From: a virus
Direction: 5' to 3' (one strand)
DNA: 26,939 nucleotides
IMG/VR virus record: IMGVR_UViG_3300008999_000032
Span: 1-26,939 of that record
Below are positions 1-6,601 of the stretch, piece by piece. The first letter of the stretch is position 1. Each line of letters opens with the position of its first letter. Under the pieces are notes generated by a model. The model was given only the letters and a program-made list of their open reading frames with translations. It was not told where the DNA came from and did not search any database. A program made the translations under genes and the position numbers.

Positions 1-78
1 ACCTTACTCCCGATGGCGATGAGTGCTGCGCTTGACCACTGGGAAGAAATTCAAAGGGACTTGCAGAGTACCTATTAA
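1..78 (+). CDS. C-terminal end of an unidentified protein (partial)
   Basis: An open frame enters from the left edge and ends at TAA 76-78, giving 25 residues that finish in LQSTY. The segment has no motif and the family cannot be named. The in-frame ATG codons at 13 and 19 have no ribosome binding site, so I read this as the end of a longer gene starting outside the window. A late promoter box (80-87) lies directly after the stop, so the next gene belongs to a new transcript. Confidence 0.5.
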   Translation, partial: TLLPMAMSAALDHWEEIQRDLQSTY

Positions 79-79
79 T

Positions 80-87
80 TATAAATA
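80..87 (+). promoter_or_regulatory. T4-type late promoter box
   Basis: TATAAATA exactly matches the -10 box that T4 gp55 recognises in late promoters. It lies about 20 bases before the ATG at 108, with a GGAG-type ribosome binding site between. There is no -35 element, as expected of this class. Confidence 0.6.
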
Positions 88-107
88 AAGTCTTTAAGGA
101 GTGTGTC

Positions 108-290
108 ATGCAAAAGGCAAAGAGAATAAAGTCTCGTCATGCACGAGTACTGTTTGATAAGGACAGTCCCTATCGACAGAAAGTCGTTCCCGACAAGACA
201 AAATACAATCGTAAGAAGAATCCTCGCAAAGTCGGGGATTTTTTTTTGTCTAAAATAAATCCACTTATAAAGGATAACTCGTATAAATAA
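108..290 (+). CDS. Small highly basic phage protein, unknown function
   Basis: Sixty residues, rich in Lys and Arg, with a central VVPDKTKYNRKK stretch. Small basic proteins of this style are common in marine T4-like phages, but I cannot assign a role. AAGGAG about six bases before the ATG supports the start. The 3' third of the gene overlaps a strong terminator hairpin (219-247), which encodes residues around NPRKVGDFF. The last roughly 15 residues may therefore be a spurious extension, or the hairpin may act on transcripts arriving from upstream. The stop codon at 288-290 overlaps the next late promoter. Confidence 0.6.
   Translation: MQKAKRIKSRHARVLFDKDSPYRQKVVPDKTKYNRKKNPRKVGDFFLSKINPLIKDNSYK
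219..247 (+). terminator. Factor-independent terminator inside the 3' end of a small gene
   Basis: AATCCTCG and CGGGGATT form an 8-base stem with one G-T pair and a 6-base loop (CAAAGT). Seven further T residues follow. The element lies within the open frame 108-290 and just before the late promoter at 282. Confidence 0.7.
282..289 (+). promoter_or_regulatory. T4-type late promoter box for the holin-like/curli/cyclase block
   Basis: TATAAATA ends only seven bases before the ATG at 297. T4 late transcripts start about six bases after the box, so the mRNA would begin at or next to the start codon and be nearly leaderless. No other promoter of comparable quality was seen before 6086, so it probably drives the whole block. 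Confidence 0.6.
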
Positions 291-296
291 AACTGT

Positions 297-575
297 ATGG
301 ATATATTTACTCTAATCAAAGAATTGGGGTTTCCCATAGCATCCGCCTTAATAGGCGGTTTCTTTATGTTTCTGACACTCAAGTATATAATGAATGGCGT
401 TATCGGTCAAGTGAAGTCATTACGTGGGATTGTGGGAAGTCTCGATAATCGTGTTAAGACTATGAACCATGATATGGTTCGTATGGACACTACTATGTGT
501 GTTGTTCTGGGAATAAGACCAGACCTTAACCGCATTAGTAGAGCAGATGGAAAAACTGATGCGAGGAGAGATTAA
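297..575 (+). CDS. Small membrane protein, holin/YvrJ-like
   Basis: Ninety-two residues. The N-terminus has LGFPIAS followed by a hydrophobic segment at about residues 12-33. A cytoplasmic-looking charged and partly helical tail follows. The KELGFPI opening is repeated in the gene at 1053 (KDFGFPI), so the two look like diverged copies on either side of the gene at 575. The pattern resembles short YvrJ or holin-like phage membrane proteins, but lysis function is not proven. No ribosome binding site lies before the ATG, and the late promoter box ends seven bases upstream. Its stop overlaps the next ATG by one base (TAATG). Confidence 0.65.
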   Translation: MDIFTLIKELGFPIASALIGGFFMFLTLKYIMNGVIGQVKSLRGIVGSLDNRVKTMNHDMVRMDTTMCVVLGIRPDLNRISRADGKTDARRD

Positions 576-1051
576 TGGTTGACCCATTTACCGCAGTAGC
601 AACTGCTACCGCTGCTTTCAACGGTATTAAGAAGATGGTTGAGGCGGGACAGAACATAGAGTCCACCTTTGGTCAGATTGGTAAGTGGTATGGTGCGGTT
701 TCTGATTTCAACGAAGCAAAGAGACAAGCAGAGAATCCACCACTATTTAAGAAGTTGGTAAACAAGGTTTCTGTTGAAGAAGAGGCGATGAACGTCTATA
801 TTCAAGAGAAAAAAATTAAAGAACAAGAAAGTCAGTTGCGTGAGTTACTGCTTTATATGTACGGCCCTGATGCATATAGAGAGTTAACCGAACTTCGCAG
901 AGTTATAAGAGAAAAAAGGGAGAAGGATGTCTACGCACAATCAAGAAGACAGAAAGCGTTCATGTGGAATGCTCTTGGTTGGTCATCAGTAGGTGTTCTT
1001 GGTTATCTAATATATCTGGTTGTTCTTGTTATCATAACAAACAGTCAGTGA
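575..1051 (+). CDS. Tail-anchored membrane protein of unknown function
   Basis: One hundred and fifty-eight residues. The N-terminus is alanine-rich (TAVATATAAFNGIKK). A long charged helical and probably coiled-coil region covers about residues 70-130, and a single hydrophobic segment near residues 132-155 ends the protein (GVLGYLIYLVVLVIIT). I recall similar proteins of unknown function in marine T4-like phages, but cannot name a family. It is coupled by one base to the gene before and separated by one base from the gene after. That places it in the same translational unit as two holin-like proteins. Confidence 0.65.
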   Translation: MVDPFTAVATATAAFNGIKKMVEAGQNIESTFGQIGKWYGAVSDFNEAKRQAENPPLFKKLVNKVSVEEEAMNVYIQEKKIKEQESQLRELLLYMYGPDAYRELTELRRVIREKREKDVYAQSRRQKAFMWNALGWSSVGVLGYLIYLVVLVIITNSQ

Positions 1052-1052
1052 T

Positions 1053-1313
1053 ATGGAAACAGAATTAGTTACGCATATAAAGGACTTCGGGTTCCCGATA
1101 GTTGCCGCTGTGGGTATGCTCTACATGATCTATTTCGTGTGGAAGACCATCACAGAAGAAGTGGAAAAAAATCTGGAAGAAACTACAACTACTCTAATCG
1201 GTTTGATAGATCGTATTAGAATGCTTGATAATGATATTATCCGATTGCAACAGAAGTTGGACACAGTAATCGAAATGAGGAATCAACAGAATGAAAAAGA
1301 AGACGAAAATTAG
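1053..1313 (+). CDS. Small membrane protein, holin/YvrJ-like, second copy
   Basis: Eighty-six residues with one N-terminal membrane segment at about residues 12-30 (FGFPIVAAVGMLYMIYF). An acidic helical tail follows and is likely to form a coiled coil (LIDRIRMLDNDIIRLQQKL). The KDFGFPI opening matches KELGFPI in the protein at 297. The tails also share the pattern of a short coil after the membrane segment. Its 3' end overlaps the csgF-like gene by 23 bases, so translation of the curli-like block is probably coupled to it. Confidence 0.65.
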   Translation: METELVTHIKDFGFPIVAAVGMLYMIYFVWKTITEEVEKNLEETTTTLIGLIDRIRMLDNDIIRLQQKLDTVIEMRNQQNEKEDEN

Positions 1314-1755
1314 TCTAGGAGTCTGTGTACTGATTATCGGTATTTTATCGGTCACATCGACAGACGCTTCTCCGATTGAACACAAGTTCAAGTCTCCATC
1401 GTTTAGTGGCATCAACCAATCCAGTCACTACCTTACGATTGAGAATCAAGAGACTTCTCGGAAAGACGCAATCAAACAAGAATTGAAAGACCTTCAAGAA
1501 CAGTTGGAGAGAGATGCCGAGAACACGACTCTCGCAAAGTTTATTAGAAATGTGGAAAGTAGAATCTACTCTACATTGTCGAGACAGATTGTTGACGGTA
1601 TGTTTGGGGAGAATCCTTCTACGAGTGGTGAGTTCAACATAGAAGGAACAGGTATATCATATGTCACCGATGGTGATGTAGTGATATTAACAGTTACAGA
1701 CGAGGATGGCAGTGTTACGACTATTACTATTCCCCTTGGTGATTTTGGTATCTAG
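1291..1755 (+). CDS. csgF: CsgF-like curli assembly protein
   Basis: CsgF is the periplasmic and surface partner of the CsgG pore; its N-terminus plugs the channel and it helps anchor the curli subunit. This 154-residue protein has a signal peptide (hydrophobic core about residues 8-22, likely cleavage after DAS or nearby). FKSPSFSG (33-40) follows and corresponds to the FRNPNFGG segment of Escherichia coli CsgF. The C-terminal beta-rich part also fits the family: a polar turn, then VVILTVTDEDGSVTTITI, comparable with the end of CsgF. Length is close to the usual 138. GAGG ten bases before the ATG supports the start. It overlaps csgG by 50 bases. The order csgF-csgG with no csgE is unlike the E. 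coli operon. Confidence 0.85.
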   Translation: MKKKTKISLGVCVLIIGILSVTSTDASPIEHKFKSPSFSGINQSSHYLTIENQETSRKDAIKQELKDLQEQLERDAENTTLAKFIRNVESRIYSTLSRQIVDGMFGENPSTSGEFNIEGTGISYVTDGDVVILTVTDEDGSVTTITIPLGDFGI

Positions 1756-2524
1756 TTGTGCTTCTATTGGTGGTAGTCAATTTGAAATACCGACAAGAGA
1801 GGGTGCAACAGTTCAGTTAACTTTACTACAAGAAGAACTGATCAGTGTGGGTCAACCTAAAAGAAAACCTACAGTTGCAATATACCAATTTACAGACCAG
1901 ACAGGGCAGAAGAGACAGAACAGTAGTGGCGGGACTAGTTTTAGTTCTGCGGTTACTCAGGCACCAGACGTATATCTGATACGTGCGTTGACTCGTGCCG
2001 GTGACGGAGAATTCTTTAGGGTAGTAGACCGTCAAATAATTGACCATGTGACGAGAGAACGACAGTTAATTCGTCAAACACGTCAATCTTACGAGGGAAA
2101 TGACTCTCAGAAGCTGCCAGCGTTAAGTTTTGCTGGTATGATAATTGCAGGAGGTATAGTAGGATACGATACTTCTATTGACACAGGGGGTGCAGGCGCC
2201 AGATATCTTGGTATAGGTACTTCTCGTCAATTTAGCATAGACACGGTGACAGTCAATTTACGACTGGTGTCAGTTGCAACAGGTGAAGTTTTACTTGATG
2301 TCATCTCAAGTAAAACCATACTCTCTACTGGAATCAGTGCAGATGTATTTAGATTTATAGAACAGGGTACAGAACTGGTTGAGGTTGAATCGGGTGTTAC
2401 TCAAAACGAATCGGTCTCGATTGCGACACAACGTGCGATAGAGACTGGAGTCCTCGAACTCATTAGACTAGGAGAGTCGAAGGGGTTCTGGGAATTAATG
2501 GAGAAAGAAGAGAATGAACGTTAA
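1706..2524 (+). CDS. csgG: CsgG-like curli secretion channel lipoprotein
   Basis: CsgG is an outer-membrane lipoprotein that assembles into a nonameric beta-barrel pore for export of curli subunits. The 272 residues match the family over the full length (E. coli CsgG has 277). A lipoprotein signal ends in LVSSC with Cys18. Family segments include VAIYQFTDQTGQ (57-68), GGAGARYLGIGTSRQF (161-176), VNLRLVSVATGEVL (183-196), SKTILS (202-207), FRFIE, and AIETGVLELI near the end. Start choice is uncertain: GTG at 1712 has GAGG six bases upstream, whereas the ATG at 1706 has that GAGG immediately adjacent. Either start keeps the signal peptide. The gene begins inside csgF and overlaps the curlin-like gene by 11 bases. 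Confidence 0.95.
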   Translation: MAVLRLLLFPLVILVSSCASIGGSQFEIPTREGATVQLTLLQEELISVGQPKRKPTVAIYQFTDQTGQKRQNSSGGTSFSSAVTQAPDVYLIRALTRAGDGEFFRVVDRQIIDHVTRERQLIRQTRQSYEGNDSQKLPALSFAGMIIAGGIVGYDTSIDTGGAGARYLGIGTSRQFSIDTVTVNLRLVSVATGEVLLDVISSKTILSTGISADVFRFIEQGTELVEVESGVTQNESVSIATQRAIETGVLELIRLGESKGFWELMEKEENER

Positions 2525-3233
2525 ACAAATAGGTTTTGTGATGATGTTCTTGATAGGCACCGCATACGCTGATAACCAAATCTACATCGACCAAGTTGGT
2601 GCAGCTGCAGTTATCGAAGTTATACAGGACGGTTCAGGAAACAAAGTTGGTGGGTCTGTTACAGATGATACTAAAATGTTACTGAGTGGTGATAACATGG
2701 ATTTCAATGTCAACCTCTCTGGTGGTAGTAATAACGTGATAGGTAGTGTTATTGGTACATCCACGGTAGATATTGATGTCGATGGTTCTACAAATAACAT
2801 AGGTTTCGATGTCGATAAGGATAATGTGTATGGCGCTACAGATGGGAACTACGTAATTAATGTTACTGGTGGTAATAATGATTTAGACATAGATGTTGCT
2901 TCACTAGATACTGCAAATGATGTAGACTTTGATTTTGTATTAACTGGTGATTTCAACGAAGCTGATGTCAATATCGATGCATCAAGTTTGACTTTTGACT
3001 TGGACGTGGCGGGAGATAACAACAGTTTACTATACAATGCAAGTGGATATGATGGTCACGAATTCATATTGACTGGTACTGGTAGTTACTGGGATGTTTT
3101 TGTAAATCAAGAGTCTACATTGCAATCCGATACATTGGAGATAGACTATGATGGTTCGGGGACTAGTGACACATCCTCTACATTATGTATTACTCAGTCT
3201 GATTCTGGTACTGCCACAGGTTGCTCACCCTAA
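2514..3233 (+). CDS. Secreted curlin-like / beta-solenoid protein
   Basis: Two hundred and thirty-nine residues with a clear signal peptide (cleavage probably after GTAYA, residue 19). The mature protein opens with curlin-style spacing: IDQVG at 25-29, then IQDGSGN at 37-43. This matches the Q-x-G-x-x-N pattern of CsgA and CsgB repeats. Irregular repeats of about 20-25 residues follow, alternating D/V/I strands with turns such as GGSNN (70-74), GSTNN, GGNN, GDFNE and GDNN. This is expected of a beta-solenoid or amyloid. Two Cys residues lie near the C-terminus (225, 237). Its place right after csgG makes it the likely substrate. It is larger and far more Asp-rich than E. coli CsgA (151 residues). 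A calcium-binding adhesin is the main alternative. Confidence 0.7.
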   Translation: MNVKQIGFVMMFLIGTAYADNQIYIDQVGAAAVIEVIQDGSGNKVGGSVTDDTKMLLSGDNMDFNVNLSGGSNNVIGSVIGTSTVDIDVDGSTNNIGFDVDKDNVYGATDGNYVINVTGGNNDLDIDVASLDTANDVDFDFVLTGDFNEADVNIDASSLTFDLDVAGDNNSLLYNASGYDGHEFILTGTGSYWDVFVNQESTLQSDTLEIDYDGSGTSDTSSTLCITQSDSGTATGCSP

Positions 3234-4269
3234 TACAGATGTGGGTTCCGTAGATCGTGCAGTTGGATGGAGACAGATACTTAGAGACACAACTAAGATT
3301 GAACCCTTAACGGGGCAGGACGTAATCTCGAAGGATGATCTTCGCACAGGCGAGGGTCGCCTTCAGGTTCGTTTTGTAGATGACAGTAAATTACGAATGA
3401 CCGAACACACCCGCATTGTTATTGACAATGTGGTCTTTGATGAAGACCCAAGTAAGTCAGACTTGGCGATGACTTTCGCCCAAGGAACTGCCAGATTTAT
3501 CTCTGGACAACTGGGTAAGGTTGACAAGGAGAACATCAGACTCAAGACACCCACCGCATCTATCGGTATTCGGGGAACAGACTTCACGGTCACAGTTGAT
3601 GAGTTCGGACAAACCCTCGTGGTACTCTTGCCCGATGTGGACGGAATATCATCTGGTGAAATTATTGTTTCGACAATGACAGGTGAAGTAGTACTCAACA
3701 AACCATTCGAAGCAACAAGAACAACTGTACAAGAAACCCCGCCTAGCGCACCCGCAATCCTAGACTTGACTCTGGATATGTTGGATAATATCATGATTAT
3801 CAATCCTCCCAAGAAGAAACAAACCGAAGAAGAATTTCTCATGGATGTGAATGCATCCAAGAACATCAACCCCCTTGACCTAGACTTTCTAGACCAAGAC
3901 CTGTTAAACGAAGAAGAACTGGAACGAGACTACCTTGAGTTTGGTGAACTTGATATTGACTACTTAGATGTAGAACTACTGGAGAACCTACTGGATACTT
4001 TCGATTCTTTGGGTGAAGAACTGTTGGAAGAGAGTCCGAGTACTGGTGAACTTAACCTTGAGGGAACCGAAGAGGGATACGACACGATTACCCAAGTCGC
4101 AACTATTGTTGAGGGCGATAAGGTGTCGGTCAATAGGGAAGTAAACGATACAGTCCATATATCGGTTGACAAGAGTTCGTACACAACGATCAATATAGAA
4201 CAAGATGGAAAAGAACTAGACCCCATAAAAATTAATGGACTTGGTACAACGATAAATATAGTACAATGA
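3148..4269 (+). CDS. Periplasmic FecR-domain protein with acidic C-terminal region
   Basis: Three hundred and seventy-three residues. The start has a good ribosome binding site (GGAG, seven bases spacing) and a signal peptide at about residues 12-26. It overlaps the curlin-like gene by 86 bases in another frame. A FecR domain covers about residues 35-185: VGWRQIL, a strand with LQVRFVDDSKLRM, then LKTPTASIGIRGTDF (132-146), whose GIRGTDF is diagnostic. FecR domains transmit signals across the envelope or bind cell-surface polymers. A very acidic Leu/Asp/Glu segment follows (about 225-295). The C-terminal beta part includes PSTGELNLEGT, shared with the CsgF-like protein, and curlin-like INIEQDG. 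No cytoplasmic sigma-factor partner is seen; the next gene, a CHASE2 cyclase, is the plausible partner. Confidence 0.85.
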   Translation: MMVRGLVTHPLHYVLLSLILVLPQVAHPNTDVGSVDRAVGWRQILRDTTKIEPLTGQDVISKDDLRTGEGRLQVRFVDDSKLRMTEHTRIVIDNVVFDEDPSKSDLAMTFAQGTARFISGQLGKVDKENIRLKTPTASIGIRGTDFTVTVDEFGQTLVVLLPDVDGISSGEIIVSTMTGEVVLNKPFEATRTTVQETPPSAPAILDLTLDMLDNIMIINPPKKKQTEEEFLMDVNASKNINPLDLDFLDQDLLNEEELERDYLEFGELDIDYLDVELLENLLDTFDSLGEELLEESPSTGELNLEGTEEGYDTITQVATIVEGDKVSVNREVNDTVHISVDKSSYTTINIEQDGKELDPIKINGLGTTINIVQ

Positions 4270-6086
4270 AAACATGGCACGTACTTATTACACTCGGTCT
4301 TCTGGTTGGTCTAAGGTTACTTGACCCATTCCTACTAGAAAGCACACGACTCTCATACTTTGATTCACTACAGAGATCACAAGACGTTACGTCAAGTGAA
4401 CAGATTGTACTGGTGGATATAGACGAGAAGACCCTAGACAAATTCGGACAATACCCGATTCCTAGAGAGGTCATGGCAGATGAGATAGACAAGATTGAGA
4501 GTAGTATCATTGCGTTCAATATCTTGTTCTCAGAACCAGACAGATTTGGGGGTGATGAACACTTTGCGGACATCCTATCATGGAAACAAGCAGTAGTTGC
4601 CATTGCACCATCCAACAGAACCAACACAGACTACAGACCACCTCGTATCGGTACTGCGACATTCGGTGACAGGGATGCCGAAGACTTCAGACCAGAACTG
4701 GGTGGTATGTTGTTTGCCCAACCAATAATACATGACAATGCATTTGGATATGGTACAATATCATCCGCACAGGATGTTGATGGTATCATTCGTAGACAAC
4801 CACTATTAGAACACTTTGATGGCAGACTCTATCCCGCATTTGCGTTAGATGTACTACGAGTTGCCGCAGGGGATTCATCTTACCAGATATCCACGGATGA
4901 CTATGGTATTCAGTTCGTTCGTATCCCCAAGTTCAAACCAGTAACCACAGATGCGACTGGTAATGTCACTATCGCATACTGGAATGAGTTCAAGAGGTAC
5001 TCGTTCACGGAACTGGACACTATACCAGAAGGTTCGATAATCATCGTAGGTGCGACTTTCGAAGGTTCTAGTGTAGTATCTACTCCGATGGGTTCTATGT
5101 ATCCCCACGATGTTCAAGCGAACCTAGTCAAGACGATGATTGATGGTGTAGTCTTAAAACGACAGTCAGAATTTATTTTCTATGAGGTATTGACAACTCT
5201 TGTTTTGTGTGTTATACTCTTAGCTCTGTTAGGGAAGGCTAATATACTCGTTTCAGGCGTGTCATTCTTCGTCATAATCGGTGGTATCCTGTACATAATT
5301 TATGATTTATTTCGCACATACTTTGTGCAACTAGACCCGACATTCCCTATCATAACACTGACCCTAGTGTTCGCTCATGGTTCCTTTGTACAGTTCTATA
5401 CACAGTTCAAAGCAAAACAAATGATTAAGGGACAGTTTGGTACATACCTTTCACCAGACATGGTTGATATGTTGGCAAAAGACCCTAGTCTGATGAAACT
5501 GGGTGGTGAGAGAAAGGAGATGACCTTCTTGTTTATGGATATATGCGGGTTTACTCCGATATCTGAACACTACAAAAACAAGAACGATGCAGAGGGTTTG
5601 GTCACATTAATTAACAATTATCTTAATGAAATGACTAATATTATCCTAAATAATGGTGGCACAATCGACAAGTACATGGGTGATTGTATTATGGCATTCT
5701 GGAATGCACCACTACCATGTGAAAATCATGCCGAGATGGCAGTCAAATCCGCAATAGAGATAGAAGAGAAGACGAATGAACTTAGACGACAATATAGTGA
5801 ACAGGGTTTACCCCCCATCAATGTTGGAACTGGTATCAATACAGGCACTTGCATTGTTGGTAATATGGGTAGTGAGTCAAGGTTTGATTATTCAGTCATC
5901 GGAGACTCCGTCAACCTTGCCGCAAGACTCGAAGCAACTGCCGCTCGAGGAGACTACCTCGAATATAAAACAATCTACTCCAGTAACACAATGGAACAAC
6001 TTACCAACATTGAATCGAGATCGATAGGTCAGATCAAGGTTAAAGGTAAAGAAGAACTCATTGACATCTATACTTTTCGTTCCTAA
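4266..6086 (+). CDS. CHASE2-domain class III adenylate cyclase
   Basis: Membrane-bound sensor enzyme predicted to make cAMP. One N-terminal membrane segment (about 5-20) precedes an extracytoplasmic CHASE2 domain (about 25-295: FDSLQR, IVLVDIDEKTL, IPREV, NILFSEPD, then VDGIIRRQPLL and DGRLYPAFALDVLR). Three membrane segments (about 302-375) and a cytoplasmic cyclase domain (about 410-606) follow. Catalytic residues are intact: metal ligands D425 (FMDICGFT) and D473 (DKYMGD), adenine-selecting K469, S543 in DYSVIGD where class IIIb cyclases usually have Thr, and transition-state N550 and R554 (VNLAARLE). The ATG overlaps the fecR stop (ATGA), so the two are translationally coupled. Guanylate cyclase activity is unlikely given Lys469. 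Confidence 0.93.
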   Translation: MKTWHVLITLGLLVGLRLLDPFLLESTRLSYFDSLQRSQDVTSSEQIVLVDIDEKTLDKFGQYPIPREVMADEIDKIESSIIAFNILFSEPDRFGGDEHFADILSWKQAVVAIAPSNRTNTDYRPPRIGTATFGDRDAEDFRPELGGMLFAQPIIHDNAFGYGTISSAQDVDGIIRRQPLLEHFDGRLYPAFALDVLRVAAGDSSYQISTDDYGIQFVRIPKFKPVTTDATGNVTIAYWNEFKRYSFTELDTIPEGSIIIVGATFEGSSVVSTPMGSMYPHDVQANLVKTMIDGVVLKRQSEFIFYEVLTTLVLCVILLALLGKANILVSGVSFFVIIGGILYIIYDLFRTYFVQLDPTFPIITLTLVFAHGSFVQFYTQFKAKQMIKGQFGTYLSPDMVDMLAKDPSLMKLGGERKEMTFLFMDICGFTPISEHYKNKNDAEGLVTLINNYLNEMTNIILNNGGTIDKYMGDCIMAFWNAPLPCENHAEMAVKSAIEIEEKTNELRRQYSEQGLPPINVGTGINTGTCIVGNMGSESRFDYSVIGDSVNLAARLEATAARGDYLEYKTIYSSNTMEQLTNIESRSIGQIKVKGKEELIDIYTFRS

Positions 6087-6132
6087 TACGAAAAAGTTCT
6101 AAGAAACGTCCCCCTTATTCCATTTTATTCTA

Positions 6133-6149
6133 CTTATTATTAAAATAAG
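6133..6149. promoter_or_regulatory. Palindrome next to the -35 box, possible operator
   Basis: CTTATT and AATAAG are separated by five bases, giving a 17-base inverted repeat. It ends two bases before the -35 hexamer at 6152. The same layout is seen at 6860-6876 and 9090-9106. An AT-rich UP element is the alternative reading. Confidence 0.4.
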
Positions 6150-6151
6150 AG

Positions 6152-6180
6152 TGGACAAACCCTGCCCGAAAGGTTATAAT
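6152..6180 (+). promoter_or_regulatory. Sigma70-like early promoter
   Basis: TGGACA (6152-6157), 17-base spacer, TATAAT (6175-6180). The -10 starts 38 bases before the ATG at 6213. The transcript leader contains AATGAGAAAAGAGAGAGAG, which also appears nearly unchanged after the promoter at 6879. Confidence 0.8.
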
Positions 6181-6212
6181 GTCTGTACAAAATGAGAAAA
6201 GAGAGAGAGATT

Positions 6213-6449
6213 ATGAGTTATCAACCCGCCCAGTACGATTTTTCGACTTCGAACGAGACTATGTCTTACTACTATGATGTGAGTGCAGACAAGTTTGTTT
6301 CCAAGATCGAGTTTCTTGACCAGAACCGTGTCATCGACTGTTTCGTTGTCGATAAGACTGCGACTGCCCAAGAGATCGATGAGATGTTTGATAAAGTTTA
6401 TCCGCACTACAATACTGATCTGAACCAATTATTAGAGGAGATTTCATAA
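6213..6449 (+). CDS. Small protein of unknown function, first gene of the early block
   Basis: Seventy-eight residues, acidic and Tyr-rich at the N-terminus (MSYQPAQYDF), with no membrane segment or known motif. I chose ATG 6213 over the in-frame ATG at 6192. The bases between them (GAGAAAAGAGAGAGAGATT) are a purine-rich leader and ribosome binding site, and the same leader stands untranslated before the gene at 6941. The stop overlaps the next ATG by one base (TAATG). Confidence 0.65.
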   Translation: MSYQPAQYDFSTSNETMSYYYDVSADKFVSKIEFLDQNRVIDCFVVDKTATAQEIDEMFDKVYPHYNTDLNQLLEEIS

Positions 6450-6601
6450 TGAATGTTGTTTATGGTTTGTTAGGAGGTTTTTTGATAATGGGTTCTGTCG
6501 GGAGTCTGGAACATGGCACTATGTCTATTGTTGAGTGTTTGATGTGGGCGACAGTTGGTTTTGGTTTTGCTGGTCTTGCTTTGAATAAGGATAAAATATA
6601 A
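6449..6601 (+). CDS. Very small double-membrane-span protein
   Basis: Fifty residues. Two hydrophobic stretches cover about residues 3-18 (VVYGLLGGFLIMGSVG) and 27-45 (CLMWATVGFGFAGLALN), separated by a short loop. It is joined on both sides by TAATG junctions, and GAGGAG sits about nine bases before its ATG. Those couplings are the main evidence that it is real. The function is unknown. Small membrane proteins like this are common in early regions of T4-like phages. Confidence 0.6.
   Translation: MNVVYGLLGGFLIMGSVGSLEHGTMSIVECLMWATVGFGFAGLALNKDKI

Noticed and set aside
3363-3869. Long open frame on the minus strand opposite the FecR gene
   Set aside because: It is antisense to a strongly supported gene and has no family resemblance. 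Long antisense frames are expected from codon bias. The same applies to the minus-strand frames opposite csgG, the cyclase and the 19931 gene.
6192-6212. Upstream in-frame ATG extending the protein at 6213
   Set aside because: The extra codons are the purine-rich leader and ribosome binding site. The same leader stands untranslated before the gene at 6941.
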